A stretch of DNA of 64,000 nt from Streptoalloteichus tenebrarius (lineage in GTDB: Bacteria; Actinomycetota; Actinomycetes; Mycobacteriales; Pseudonocardiaceae), in contig NZ_JAMTCP010000032.1 in the NCBI RefSeq assembly GCF_024171885.1, forward strand, positions 1 to 64,000, written 5' to 3'. The position numbers and the translations under genes were made by a program. The stretch's first letter is position 1. Each line of letters begins with the position of its first letter. The notes beneath the pieces are model-generated. The model was given only the letters and a program-made list of their open reading frames with translations. It was not told where the DNA came from and did no database searches. Of the stretch, positions 26,770-36,151 are shown in pieces.

Positions 26770-29325
26770 TCAATGCCCGAGCGCGTCGTCCCCGTCCGCG
26801 CCGGACGTGATCACGTCGGACAGGACGTGGAGCGCCAGTGCGACGGTCTTCGGCAGACCGTCGGCGTCCCGTCGGAATTCGCGCCACAGCCCGAGCAGGC
26901 GGTGTTCCTCCGGTGTCAGCTCGACCGGTGCCGGGGCGTCGTCGTGCTCGGCCCGGTGCCCGTCCTGGGTCTCCGGCGTCGACGGCGGCTCGGGGACCGG
27001 CGCGGGCTGGGGCTCCTTCGCGCGCGTCAGCGCCTGGCTGACGCCGACCGGGTAGCGGCGGAGGTGGTCCTCGTCCTCCGGTGGGTTCGGGCCGAACTCG
27101 GCCACCGCGTCCAGGGACAGCCGTTCGATCACCGGGCGCAGCTCCAGCCGGTCGAGCCAGCGCTGCGGGAGGCGCCGCGCGCCGAGGGCGGCGCCCAGGA
27201 TGTTGCCGCACACCGCGCCGACCGAGTCGCTGTCGCCGCTGTGGTTGACCGCGATCCGCAGGGCCAGTTCGACGTCGTCGCCGGCGACCAGCGCCGCGCA
27301 CACGGCCATCGCCAGGGTCTCCTCGCCGACCCAGCCCAGCCCGAGGCGCGCCTCCACCTCCTCGGGGGTGGGAACGCCGTCCTCCGCCACCCGCAGGGCT
27401 CCGCGCAGCGCGCGCACGGTCTCCTCGCGGCCGTCCCATCCCTCCAGTTCGGACAGTGCACTGTGGACGGCGTCCACGAGCGGGACGTCCCGCAGCAGCT
27501 CCCACACGATCACCGCCATGGCTCCGGCGGAGAGGTAGCCGCTGGGGTGGGTGTGGGTGATCGCGGCGAGGTCGACGCCGAGCCGGAACGCCTCGGCCCG
27601 GTCGCCGGTCGCGAACGCCGCCGGGGCGGCCCGCATGACCCCGCCGCAGCCCTTCGAGTTGTTGATCGTGTTCGTGACCGACCCCGGCGGGTTGCCGGCC
27701 GCGAAGTGTCGCAGCGCGGAGATGCAGGTGTGGCCCGGCGCGCGCCGCTGGAACAGCCCCGCGTTGGCGATGAGCCAGCCGTCCGGCTCGGGGTGGGTGG
27801 CCAGGAACTCGCCGGCCACCTCCGCCCACTCCTGGCCCTGGGTGTGCAGCCACCGCTGGTAGGCGTGCTGGATCTCGCGCAGCGTGTGGTCCTCGCCGGT
27901 CAGCCGCCGGCGCAGGCTCGCGCGGATCAGCCCTTCCAGCGTGAAGAGCGTCATCTGGGTGTCGTCGCTGATCGAGCCCGCCGGCCGGTAGGCGTCGACG
28001 AAGTCGGTCAGGCCCCGCTCGCCGTACTTCTCCCTGATCCTGGGCAACGGGTCGAACTCGACCGCGTAGCCGAGCGCGTCCCCGACGGCCCCGCCGAGAA
28101 CGCAGCCCAGCATCCGCTCCGCCCGGTCAGGCTTGTCCTGTGTGGACGCTTGAGCCGCCGTGGGCGCCGGCGTCGCGGTGGCGACGGCGGCCGGGACGAC
28201 CGGGGCGGGGGCGGGGGAGAAGCCGTCGTACCAGGCGGGGTAGCGGCGCAGCCACCTCTCGTCCCGCGGCGGGGTGCTGCCGAACTCGGCGGCCGCGTCC
28301 CGCGCCAGTTCCTCGATGACCTCGCGGAGTTCCAGCTCGGCCAACCAGCGCTCGGGCAGGCGCCGCGCGCCCACCCTCGCTCCGACGATGGTGCCGCAGA
28401 TCGCGCCGGTGGAGTCGCTGTCGCCGCTGTGGTTGACCGCGATCCGCAGGGCCAGTTCGACGTCGTCGCCGGCGGCCAGGGCCGCGCACACGGCGATGGC
28501 CAGCGCCTCCTCGCCGACCCAGCCACCACCGAGGTGCTGTTCGATCTCCTCCGGCGCGGGGACGCCCCGCTGCGCGAGCTGGAACGCCCGGTTCAGGGCC
28601 GTCGCCGTCTCCTCGTGCCTCGGCCAGCGCCGCAGCTCCGCCATCGCCGCCCACAGGGCGCGTTCCAGCGGCTGGTCCCAGAGCAGTTGCCGGACGACGA
28701 CGGCGAGCGCCCCGGCCGGGAGGAACCCGCTCGGGTGGCCGTGGGTCAGGGCGGCCACGGCCGCCCCGACGTGGAAGACCTCGGCCAGGTCGGTGCTCCA
28801 CAGCGCGGCGGGCGCGGCGCGCATGACCCCGCCGCAGCCCTTCGAGTCGTTGGCCGGACGGGAGAAGGTGGCCGGGACACCGGTGCGCGCGAAGGCGTCC
28901 AGCGCGCGCAGGCACGTCTTGCCCGGCTCCCTGCGCCGGAACAACCCGGCCTCGCGCACCAACCAGCCGTCGGGCTCAGGGCAGTCGGCGTGGAACGGCC
29001 CAGCCGCGTGCTCCCACGGGACGTCCTGGGTGTGCAGCCACCGCTGGTAGGCGTGCTGCACGGGAGTCAGGTGGTCCCGCTCGCCCCGCAGCCGCCGCGC
29101 GACGTTCGCCCGCACGAGACCGTCCACTGTGAACAGTGTCATCTGGGTGTCGTCGGTGATCGCGCCGCGCCGGCCGAACGCCTCGGCCGGCGCGTCCGGC
29201 CCTCCGGGGCCGAACCGCGCGCGGATCTCGGCGAGCGGCGCGAACTCCACGGGCGCGCCGAGCGCGTCGCCGAGCGCCCCGCCCAGCAGGAGGCCGACAA
29301 CCCTGTCTTCCCAGCTCGTCGTCAT
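26770..29325 (-). CDS. Tandem ADP-ribosylglycohydrolase, two intact domains
   Basis: An 851-residue protein made of two complete ARH/DraG-type domains (about residues 6-350 and 390-750), which in this family remove ADP-ribose from modified proteins or nucleic acids. Each domain opens with GGALGDALG or GGAVGDALG, then DDTQMTLFT, and later NHSGDSDS, the two aspartate clusters that bind the dinuclear metal centre, so both are likely active. They share AYQRWLHTQ, PDGWL and THGHPSG with the rest of the cluster. A Pro-rich linker precedes a C-terminal helical motif (about residues 803-838, LTPEEHRLLGLWREFRRDAD) that recurs at the N-termini of other cluster proteins. The start ATG overlaps the TGA of the upstream gene (TGATG), which excludes the longer GTG starts and implies coupling. 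Confidence 0.93.
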   Translation of the reverse strand: MTTSWEDRVVGLLLGGALGDALGAPVEFAPLAEIRARFGPGGPDAPAEAFGRRGAITDDTQMTLFTVDGLVRANVARRLRGERDHLTPVQHAYQRWLHTQDVPWEHAAGPFHADCPEPDGWLVREAGLFRRREPGKTCLRALDAFARTGVPATFSRPANDSKGCGGVMRAAPAALWSTDLAEVFHVGAAVAALTHGHPSGFLPAGALAVVVRQLLWDQPLERALWAAMAELRRWPRHEETATALNRAFQLAQRGVPAPEEIEQHLGGGWVGEEALAIAVCAALAAGDDVELALRIAVNHSGDSDSTGAICGTIVGARVGARRLPERWLAELELREVIEELARDAAAEFGSTPPRDERWLRRYPAWYDGFSPAPAPVVPAAVATATPAPTAAQASTQDKPDRAERMLGCVLGGAVGDALGYAVEFDPLPRIREKYGERGLTDFVDAYRPAGSISDDTQMTLFTLEGLIRASLRRRLTGEDHTLREIQHAYQRWLHTQGQEWAEVAGEFLATHPEPDGWLIANAGLFQRRAPGHTCISALRHFAAGNPPGSVTNTINNSKGCGGVMRAAPAAFATGDRAEAFRLGVDLAAITHTHPSGYLSAGAMAVIVWELLRDVPLVDAVHSALSELEGWDGREETVRALRGALRVAEDGVPTPEEVEARLGLGWVGEETLAMAVCAALVAGDDVELALRIAVNHSGDSDSVGAVCGNILGAALGARRLPQRWLDRLELRPVIERLSLDAVAEFGPNPPEDEDHLRRYPVGVSQALTRAKEPQPAPVPEPPSTPETQDGHRAEHDDAPAPVELTPEEHRLLGLWREFRRDADGLPKTVALALHVLSDVITSGADGDDALGH

Positions 29326-31886
29326 CACCACGCCGGGTAGCGTCGCAGCCAGTCGGCGGACGTGGGTGGCTCGGGGCCGAACTCACGGACGGCGTCCCTG
29401 GCGAGTGTCTCGATCACGTCCCGCAGCTCCAGGTGCTCCAGCATGGCCGGGGGGAGCGCCCCTGGGCCGTGCACGGCGCCGACGATGTTGCCGCAGATCG
29501 CGCCGGTGGAGTCGCTGTCGCCGCTGTGGTTGACCGCGACGACCAGGGCGTCGGCGACGGTGTCGGTCGCCAGGGCGGCGCACAGGCCGATCGCCAGTGC
29601 CTCCTCGCCGACCCAGCCCCCGCCGAGCCGCTCGGCGAGCTGCTCCGGCGTCGGCCGACCCCGTCCGGCCAGCTCCACCGCGTGGTCCAGCGCCCTGAGC
29701 TGTTCCTCGTGGCCCTCGCGCGTCACGAGCAGGGAGCGGGCCACCCGCACGGAGGAGGGCAGCGCCACCCCGCGGACGAGCTGGTGCACGATCACCGCGA
29801 GCACGCCGGCGGACAGGTACCCGCTGGGGTGGCCGTGGGTCAGCGCCGCCGTCCGCGCGGCCAGGTCGAACACCTCGTCGGGGTCCTCCGACCACAGCGC
29901 CACCGGGGCGGCGCGCATGACCCCGCCGCAGCCCTTCGAGTCGTTGATCTTGTGGGAGGGGGAGCCCGGCTCGTCGGTGCGGGTGAAGAGGTTGAGCGCG
30001 GCGAGGCAGGTGCTGCCCGGCGCGCGCACCGCGAACAGCCCCTCCTGCTGGACGAGCCAGCCGTCCGGCCGCTCGGCCCCCCGCGCGAAGGAGCCGCCGG
30101 CCTTGGCCCAGTCGGCGCCCTGCGTGTGCAGCCACCGCTGGTAGGCGTGCTGGATGACGCGGACGTCGTCCTGGTCCTGCCGACGCCGGCGGACGTGCGC
30201 CCTGATCAGCCCCTCCAACGTGAACAGGGTCATCTGCGTGTCGTCGGAGATCTCCCCGCCCCGGCCGTGGGAGAGGTCGAACTCCGTGATGCCGGCGTCG
30301 CCGTAGCGCTGGCGGATCTGCTCGATGCTGAGGAACTCGACCTCGAAACCGAGCGCGTCGCCGACCGCGCCGCCCAGAATGCTGCCGACGAACCGTTCTC
30401 CCAGGTCGAGAGTGGTGGCGGGGGACGGTGGTGCCGGTGGTGCCGGCGGCTTCTCCATGACCTGCGTCCGCGCCTGGTCGATTGCTGCCGGTGCCGGTGC
30501 CGGTGCCGGTGCTGGTGCCGGCGTCGGCGCGGGAGCGGCTGCGGGTGCGGGTGCGGGTGCGTTGGGCGGGGGACCGGCGGGTGCGCCGTCGTTGGCCGGC
30601 GGCTTCGGCTCGCCGGCCAGCTCGGGCGACGTGGCGGGGGGCGCCGCGTCTGCGGGCGGCAGAAGCTGGGTCGGCGCCTCCGCCTCCTGCCGTTGACGCT
30701 CCGCCAGCGCCCGCTCGTAGGCGTCGGCGACCTCCGCGCCGGAGACGCGGACCGACGCCGGCTGACCGGGGTTGACGCGCAGGTCGGCGGACCGGAGCAG
30801 GGAGAGGACCTCCCCCGCCGAGACCTGCCGGGTCTCGCCCGCCTCCGGCGGGACCAGGTCCGCCGAGGTGAACACGGGCACGGCCGGCAGGTCGGCCCCC
30901 TCCTCCGCCGGCGCGGCGATCCGGAGATCCGGCGCGGAGACGCGGTCAACGGGCACGACGAAGTGGTGCCGCAGCAGGGCGTTGACCAGGGCAGACGGGT
31001 GCAGGTACTCGGCGGCGACGAGCTGGACCACCTGTTCCAGCTTCGTCGTCGGCTCCGGCCACCCCCGGCTGCGCGGCGAGGGCCGGTGGTCGGGGTTGGG
31101 GTGGAACTCGTGGGTGACCTCGCCGTGCTCGTCCACCCGGTAGCCGCCGACGTACCCCCAGCTCGGGATCTCCTCGTCGTAGTCCTCGAAGAACGGGTCC
31201 GCGACGTACAGCCAGCCGTTCGGCGCCTGCCGGGCCTGCTCGCGCGCGGCCTCGCTGAGCACCGGCCCCTGCGGGGTGGACGGGGACCTCGCCTCCGTCG
31301 CCGCGACGATCTGGGCTCCCCTGACCACGACCGACGGCTCGTAGCCGGGGTTGAGCCGCAGGTCGGCGCGGCGGAAGAGGTCGACGAACTCCCCGACCCT
31401 GCACCGGTAGACCCCGGCTCCGGCCGGCGGGCGGAGGTAGGACGTGTACGCGAGCACGACCGGGGGGTTGTCGCTGTTCTCGGTCTCCACCGCCGCGACC
31501 AGGCCGCCCCGCTCGTTCTGCCCCCGGATGAGCACGAGGATCTCGTCCTCCAGCAGGGCCTCGACCAACGCCGACTCCGGGCTGGCGCCGCTGGCGACGG
31601 CCTGGATCACGCGCTCCAGGTCGTTGGTCGGCGACATCCTCGGCGGAGGGGTCGACGTCGGGCGCTCGGGTTTCGGTTCCGCCAGCGGGCGGTAACGGGG
31701 GTTGGCGACGTACTCGCCGGTGATGTTCCCCTGCGCGTCGACCCGGTAACGGCCGATGACCGCCTCCGCGGGGACGCCCCGTGAGGTGTCGTAGGCGGGA
31801 TCGGTGACGAGCAGCCAGTTGTTGGGCACGGCACGGGCGCGCCGTCGCATCTCCGGAGTGATCTCCGGTTGTCGGTGCTGCCGCAT
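29325..31886 (-). CDS. Fusion: two SseB-like/T7SS-associated modules plus ADP-ribosylglycohydrolase
   Basis: An 853-residue protein in three parts. Residues about 1-195 and 200-395 are two related modules with pattern NGWLYVADP ... GGYRVDEHGEVT ... NPDHRPSP ... LEQVVQLVAA, ending in DLRVNPGQPASVRVSGAEV, the style of SseB N-terminal-like domains found in what I know as type VII secretion-associated proteins. An Ala/Pro-rich linker with an (AP)n run follows (about 400-515). The C-terminal ARH domain (about 520-853) has GGAVGDALG, ISDDTQMTLFT and NHSGDSDSTG, all metal ligands kept. The ATG at 31886 follows AGGGGAAGTGGAG. A CCTAGGGT -10-like element upstream could give it its own promoter. The combination suggests an enzyme delivered to, or sensing, a secretion complex; that is inference. 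Confidence 0.9.
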   Translation of the reverse strand: MRQHRQPEITPEMRRRARAVPNNWLLVTDPAYDTSRGVPAEAVIGRYRVDAQGNITGEYVANPRYRPLAEPKPERPTSTPPPRMSPTNDLERVIQAVASGASPESALVEALLEDEILVLIRGQNERGGLVAAVETENSDNPPVVLAYTSYLRPPAGAGVYRCRVGEFVDLFRRADLRLNPGYEPSVVVRGAQIVAATEARSPSTPQGPVLSEAAREQARQAPNGWLYVADPFFEDYDEEIPSWGYVGGYRVDEHGEVTHEFHPNPDHRPSPRSRGWPEPTTKLEQVVQLVAAEYLHPSALVNALLRHHFVVPVDRVSAPDLRIAAPAEEGADLPAVPVFTSADLVPPEAGETRQVSAGEVLSLLRSADLRVNPGQPASVRVSGAEVADAYERALAERQRQEAEAPTQLLPPADAAPPATSPELAGEPKPPANDGAPAGPPPNAPAPAPAAAPAPTPAPAPAPAPAPAAIDQARTQVMEKPPAPPAPPSPATTLDLGERFVGSILGGAVGDALGFEVEFLSIEQIRQRYGDAGITEFDLSHGRGGEISDDTQMTLFTLEGLIRAHVRRRRQDQDDVRVIQHAYQRWLHTQGADWAKAGGSFARGAERPDGWLVQQEGLFAVRAPGSTCLAALNLFTRTDEPGSPSHKINDSKGCGGVMRAAPVALWSEDPDEVFDLAARTAALTHGHPSGYLSAGVLAVIVHQLVRGVALPSSVRVARSLLVTREGHEEQLRALDHAVELAGRGRPTPEQLAERLGGGWVGEEALAIGLCAALATDTVADALVVAVNHSGDSDSTGAICGNIVGAVHGPGALPPAMLEHLELRDVIETLARDAVREFGPEPPTSADWLRRYPAW

Positions 31887-31981
31887 CTCCACTTCCCCTG
31901 CGCTGACGTCCTGGCCTCCAAACCCTAGGCATTCCCGGATCGGCGGTCGACGGACGGTGCCGCTTCCCCGGTCCACCCTCG

Positions 31982-32338
31982 TCACGCGCTCCGCGCGTCC
32001 GCGGTGCGGGTGTCCCGTGTCGGTTCCGGTGCCGGACCGCCAGGACGGTTGTTCCTCGTTCGGTCGTGCCGTCCACGTGGGACGGCGCGGATCCGGGACG
32101 AGGCCGAGGGAACACTACGCGGCCCCGCCGCCCCCGACCCGGTCTGTCCAACGTGGACAGTCGACGAGGTGTCGTCGTGCCCAATGGGGACGTTCTGCCG
32201 AGCCAGGCTCTCCGGTGAGGTGTCACCGCGCTTCTCGATGTTCCGTCGTCGGCGTTCCATGACTTCGAGACGGAGGGCCTGTTCTTCTGGTGTCAGTGTG
32301 GGGAAGGGAATGCGGTGCTCCCTGACCCGTTCGTCGTG
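31982..32338 (-). pseudogene. Decayed gene fragment with cluster-type N-terminal motif
   Basis: This frame, overlapping the end of the upstream gene, begins with ERVREHRIPFPTLTPEEQAL and then RLEVMERRRR. It resembles both the C-terminal motif of the upstream protein (KYHVPLSDTAPEEQATRLDV) and the N-terminus of a pseudo-ARH protein (KLIREHERPYPSPP, start 36123). No ATG or GTG with a ribosome-binding site precedes the motif; the codon aligned with the GTG start of the latter is GTC. An internal ATG at 32260 would give 92 residues. It is either the remnant of a lost paralogue or the frameshifted tail of the upstream gene. The last 50 residues are low-complexity. Confidence 0.5.
32144..32160. promoter_or_regulatory. 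Inverted repeat CTGTCCA-ACG-TGGACAG
   Basis: Perfect 7-bp arms with a 3-base spacer, in the decayed stretch about 260 bases upstream of the fusion ARH gene. The core TGTCC/GGACA recurs in front of the whole cluster (39504-39526), so both could be sites for one regulator. This is inference. Confidence 0.4.
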
Positions 32339-33216
32339 GCCGGGCGAAACCGGATTTCCGGGGACGTTCCGTTCCCTTCGGCGCCGGCAGCGGTCTCCTG
32401 ATCTCGCAGGAGGAAGGGCTTGAGGTCGTCGTCCAGTCCACCCGGCGGATGCTGCCAGCCGCGCGCCTCCGGCGAGGGGCGTTCCGGAGTCGCGGACAGG
32501 CCCTCGGGCACCTCGGTCACGTCCAGGCGCGTGGCCTGTTCCTCGGGCGCCGTGTCCGACAGCGGGACGTGGTACTTGCTGATCACTTCGTCGTGGCTGC
32601 CCTCGGCGGGCGACGAGCCGCCGCCGTCGTGGTCCGTGCGCGTCGACTGCTGCTTCAGGTACTGCGTGATCTCGTCGGCCGGCAGGGTCAGGCCGGGGCG
32701 CGTGTCCGGGTTGAGCCGCAGGAGGGCGCCGGTGCGCTCGCGGAACAGGGCCGCCACGTGGATGTGCAGGACCGCGGCGCCGGCCGGGACCCGCTCGGGC
32801 GAGGTGTGGCCGAACAGCGTCGGGTGCCCGTCCTCGTCCGAAATGAGCAGGTGGTCCGGCTTCTCGGGGAGTGCGCGCATGCGCAGTGTGGCGCTGGCGA
32901 GCGCATGGAGCAGGTCCTGGGAGGAGCCGTATCCGGTGGCGGCGAGTTCGAGTGCGCGTTCGAGGTGGTTGGTGGGCTGGGGGAGGCCGAGGGTGCGGGG
33001 TCCGGGTCGGTAGTCGTGGTTGGGGACGTAGCCGTGTTCGTCGATGTGGCCGTCGGGGGTGGTGGGGTAGCCGCCGCGGATGGCCCAGGGTGGGACGTGG
33101 CCGTGGGGGTCGGGGATGTCGGGGTCGATGACGTAGATCCAGCGTCCTGGGTTGGCGAGGGCGTGCTGGCGCATGCCCTCGGTGACCGGAGGAGGCGGGA
33201 GCTGGTGTTCGTTCAT
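32293..33216 (-). CDS. Type VII secretion-associated/SseB-like protein
   Basis: A 307-residue soluble protein. Residues about 1-190 form one module like those fused to the ARH domain downstream: NPGRWIYVIDPDIPDPHGHV, GYPTTPDGHIDEHGYVPNHD followed by YRPGP, LGLPQPTNHLERALELAATG, and the closing LLRLNPDTRPGLTLPADEI. The rest is polar and probably flexible, with KYHVPLSDTAPEEQATRLDV, a motif shared with other cluster proteins. ATG 33216. Such proteins are found near ESX-type secretion genes in actinomycetes, as I recall, and may act as chaperones or adaptors. The final 15-20 residues may be altered by a frameshift, because related sequence continues in another frame. Confidence 0.8.
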   Translation of the reverse strand: MNEHQLPPPPVTEGMRQHALANPGRWIYVIDPDIPDPHGHVPPWAIRGGYPTTPDGHIDEHGYVPNHDYRPGPRTLGLPQPTNHLERALELAATGYGSSQDLLHALASATLRMRALPEKPDHLLISDEDGHPTLFGHTSPERVPAGAAVLHIHVAALFRERTGALLRLNPDTRPGLTLPADEITQYLKQQSTRTDHDGGGSSPAEGSHDEVISKYHVPLSDTAPEEQATRLDVTEVPEGLSATPERPSPEARGWQHPPGGLDDDLKPFLLRDQETAAGAEGNGTSPEIRFRPATTNGSGSTAFPSPH

Positions 33217-33272
33217 CGTGACCGTTCGGTGTCGGGTGGTGGGCGCGCCGTCGGCTTCTCCCACTCTCCCGC

Positions 33273-34601
33273 TCAGGGGATCGGATACCGGTCGATCCAG
33301 TCCGGCGTGTCGGGGGCTTGTGGCCCGAACTCGGCGCAGAGGTCCAGCGCCATTCGTTCCACGACGTCGCGTAGTTCCAGTGCCTGCCACCAGGAGGCGG
33401 GGACGATGGCCGGTCCGTGTTCCAGTCCCATGAGTTGTCCGGTGACCGTGGCGGTGGCGACGATGTCGCCGGAGTGGTCCGTCGCCATCCGCATCGCGCT
33501 CTCGAAACTCCGCGACCGGACGTTGGCGGAGCAGAGCGCGACCGCCAGCACACCGGGCGCGAGGCGTGGGTCGGCGACGTCCTCCAGTTCCTGTCGCGTC
33601 GGATCGCGGTGTTCGGTCGCCCGCATCAGTTCGGCGGTCGCCCCCAACGTCCTCACCGTGTTCTCGCTGCCCATCCGCTTGCGGATGTGCCCGATCGTCG
33701 TGGCGAACGCGCGGAGGCGTGGCTCGCCAGCGAACAGGTTCCTGGCGGTCAGCGCCATCACGACCGCGGGGAGGTATCCGTCGGGGTGGCCGTGGGTGAG
33801 GGACGCGACGCGGGCGACGAGGTCGGCGTGCCGGGTTCCCGCCTCCCGCCAACTCGGCTGCTCGCCGACCCTCTTCTCCCAGAAGAGCGCGAGTGGCGCG
33901 GCGTGGGTGAGAGCGCCGGCGTCACGTGCCTCGTTGACGGGTTCCTTCCGCTGGCCCAGGTGTTCGAGTGCGCTGGCCTGGTGACAGGCTGCCATGACGG
34001 TGGTGGTCGCGGAGCGTCGGGCGAACAGGCGGCGTTCGGTGACCAGCCAGCCGTCGGGCGTGTTCGGGGTGTCTGTGGTGCGGGCGTCGTCCCAGGGAAC
34101 ACCTTGAGTGTGCAGCCACCGTTGGAACGCGTGGTGGATCGCGCCGACTGCGTCGTCCTCTCCGGAGTGGCGCAGCCGGGTGTGGGCGCGGATCAACCCC
34201 TCGGCGGTGAACAGCGTGAGCTGGGTGTTCTCGGAGATCTGGAGCGTGGAGGTGTCGCTGCCGGCGGCCAGTCGTTCTTGGGTCTCCTCGAAGGACGTGG
34301 CCGCGACTGAGCGGCCGATGGCGTCGCCCATGGCCCCACCGAGCATCATGCCCAGGATGCGCGCCCGGTTCTCGTGCAGCCGGGCTCCTCCGGTGGGCAC
34401 CGGCAGGGGATAGGGGGCGACGTACTCGTCCTGGCGGTGCGGGGGAAGCTCCCTTTCACCGCTCACAGCGTCATACCGTTCGAGGTAGTGGAGGAACCTC
34501 GCGTACTCCACGGAGAGCCCCGTGGGGCTCGACCGGCGTCGCCACTCGGCGAGGGCCGCCCGCTCCGTCGCGTCGAGTTCCCCCGCGAATTCGCCGCTCA
34601 T
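33273..34601 (-). CDS. Pseudo-ADP-ribosylglycohydrolase (type 1 paralogue)
   Basis: A 442-residue ARH-fold protein (domain about residues 80-440) that retains GGAMGDAIG, AFQRWLHTQGVPWDD, PDGWLV and LTHGHPDGYLPA but has lost metal ligands: the DDTQ motif is SENTQ, and NHSGDSDS is DHSGDIVA. It is unlikely to hydrolyse ADP-ribose and may bind it or compete for substrate. Residues 1-60 carry ELDATERAALAEWRRR, a helical motif related to the C-terminus of the tandem ARH protein. Its last 70 or so residues are identical to those of the gene at 36152-37483. It starts 13 bases after the preceding gene. Confidence 0.88.
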   Translation of the reverse strand: MSGEFAGELDATERAALAEWRRRSSPTGLSVEYARFLHYLERYDAVSGERELPPHRQDEYVAPYPLPVPTGGARLHENRARILGMMLGGAMGDAIGRSVAATSFEETQERLAAGSDTSTLQISENTQLTLFTAEGLIRAHTRLRHSGEDDAVGAIHHAFQRWLHTQGVPWDDARTTDTPNTPDGWLVTERRLFARRSATTTVMAACHQASALEHLGQRKEPVNEARDAGALTHAAPLALFWEKRVGEQPSWREAGTRHADLVARVASLTHGHPDGYLPAVVMALTARNLFAGEPRLRAFATTIGHIRKRMGSENTVRTLGATAELMRATEHRDPTRQELEDVADPRLAPGVLAVALCSANVRSRSFESAMRMATDHSGDIVATATVTGQLMGLEHGPAIVPASWWQALELRDVVERMALDLCAEFGPQAPDTPDWIDRYPIP

Positions 34602-34614
34602 CCGGTTCGCTCCC

Positions 34615-36123
34615 TCATCGCCACAGGTAGTGCTCGACCGGGCGGCGGGAGCGGTCCGGGGTCGAGAAGGTGTACCCGAACACGGCTGTCACGTCGTGGG
34701 CGACCTTGTCCACCAGGAACCGGAGATCGAGCGGTTCCCACCACTGCCAGGGGATTCCGACGACGTCGTGCTGCGCGCCCATGAGGCTTCCGCACAGGGC
34801 CGCGCTGTAGTCGCTCCGACCCGAGTGGTTGGCCGCCATCACGACCGCGTCGGCGTAACTGTCCGGGCAGGACAGCGCGGCGCAGACGGCGATCCCGAGG
34901 GCCTGCTCGGCGGACTCGCCGGACCCGAGGCGTTCCTCGATCCGCTCCGGCGTCGGCCGATCTCCCGCGGCGAGGCGCACCGCCTCGTCCAGCGCCGCGA
35001 GGGTCTCCTCGTGCCCTCGCCAGACCCGGAGGTGTTCCCTCGCCTCCTGGATCGCGGCAGGGAGGGACTCCTGGCGGAGCAGGACATGGCAGATCACGGC
35101 GAACGCGGCCGCCGACAGGTAGGCGGTCGGGTGGCCGTGGGTCAACACCGCGAGTTCGGCGGCGACGCGGAACACCTCCGACGGCGAGTCGGACCACAGC
35201 GCCACCGGGGCCGACCGCACCGCCGCGCCCGCGTCCCTGGCGTTGTTCAGCGGGTGGTCGAGGCTGCCTCTCCTGTTGTTCTGCCCGAACTCGCGCAGCG
35301 CCGCCAGGCAGGTCGGGTTCGGGTTGCGTCGCGCGTGCAGAGCCGGCTCACGCACGAGCCAACCCGAGGGTTCCTCGGGCACGAGACGGCGCGTGGGTTC
35401 GGGCCACAGGTCCCGCCAGGGTGTCCCCTGCGTGTGGAGCCAGCCCAGGTAGGCATACAGGGGCATGGTCTGACGGGCGATGACGGGGTCGCTCTCCCGC
35501 GCCGCGTCGTAGGCGGTGATCAGACCACTCACGGTGAACAGGGCCATCTGCGTGTTGCTCGTCGCGTGGTTCACGTGCTCGCGAAAGCCGCCTGGGTCGA
35601 CGAATCCGTCCGGCCCGTACTTCTCCCGAATGGTCGCGAGGTCCGTGAACGCGATCCGGGCGCCCAAGGCATCACCCACCGCGCCGCCGAGCAGGCACCC
35701 ATGAAAGCGATAGGCGAACCTGGACCGCTGAAAGGACGCGTCCTGCTCGGGAGTGGGCGCCTCGCCCTCGCCCTGTCCACCGGCGCTCGCGGCGTCGGAC
35801 GCGGGGACCTCGTCAATCCCTCGCCGGCGCACCTCCTCGCCGAGCGCGGAACGGGCGACGTCCAGCAGGAACGGCTCGGCGTCGGGGTGCACCCGTTCCC
35901 CGTCGCGCCAGAAACGCCGCCACAGGGCGAGGAACCTCGCATCCTCGCCGCTCTTTCCCGTGCTCTGAGGTGACTCCCCTCCACTCTGCGCAAAGGGGTA
36001 TGGGTCCTGCCCGTCATTTCTGGTGGGAGCGTTCCGGCCCTCCATCTCCCTTCGGAGGGGCCGCTCGTCGGGCGGCGACGGGTAGGGCCTTTCGTGCTCC
36101 CTGATCAATTTCTCGCGGTCCAC
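34615..36123 (-). CDS. Pseudo-ADP-ribosylglycohydrolase (type 2 paralogue)
   Basis: A 502-residue protein. Residues 1-30 carry VDREKLIREHERPYPSPP, a motif shared with the remnant at 31982-32338. Residues about 60-97 hold the helical motif DARFLALWRRFWRDGERV, then FLLDVARSALGEE. The ARH domain runs from about residue 145 to 495 with GGAVGDALG and HTQGTPWRDLW, but the metal motifs are changed (DDTQ to SNTQ; GDSDS to GRSDY), so activity is doubtful. GTG 36123 is chosen because AAGG lies 8 bases upstream and the sequence before it overlaps the preceding gene's stop region (28-base gap). Confidence 0.86.
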   Translation of the reverse strand: MDREKLIREHERPYPSPPDERPLRREMEGRNAPTRNDGQDPYPFAQSGGESPQSTGKSGEDARFLALWRRFWRDGERVHPDAEPFLLDVARSALGEEVRRRGIDEVPASDAASAGGQGEGEAPTPEQDASFQRSRFAYRFHGCLLGGAVGDALGARIAFTDLATIREKYGPDGFVDPGGFREHVNHATSNTQMALFTVSGLITAYDAARESDPVIARQTMPLYAYLGWLHTQGTPWRDLWPEPTRRLVPEEPSGWLVREPALHARRNPNPTCLAALREFGQNNRRGSLDHPLNNARDAGAAVRSAPVALWSDSPSEVFRVAAELAVLTHGHPTAYLSAAAFAVICHVLLRQESLPAAIQEAREHLRVWRGHEETLAALDEAVRLAAGDRPTPERIEERLGSGESAEQALGIAVCAALSCPDSYADAVVMAANHSGRSDYSAALCGSLMGAQHDVVGIPWQWWEPLDLRFLVDKVAHDVTAVFGYTFSTPDRSRRPVEHYLWR

Positions 36124-36151
36124 GTCGGCAACCTTCGAATCGCTCTCCCGC

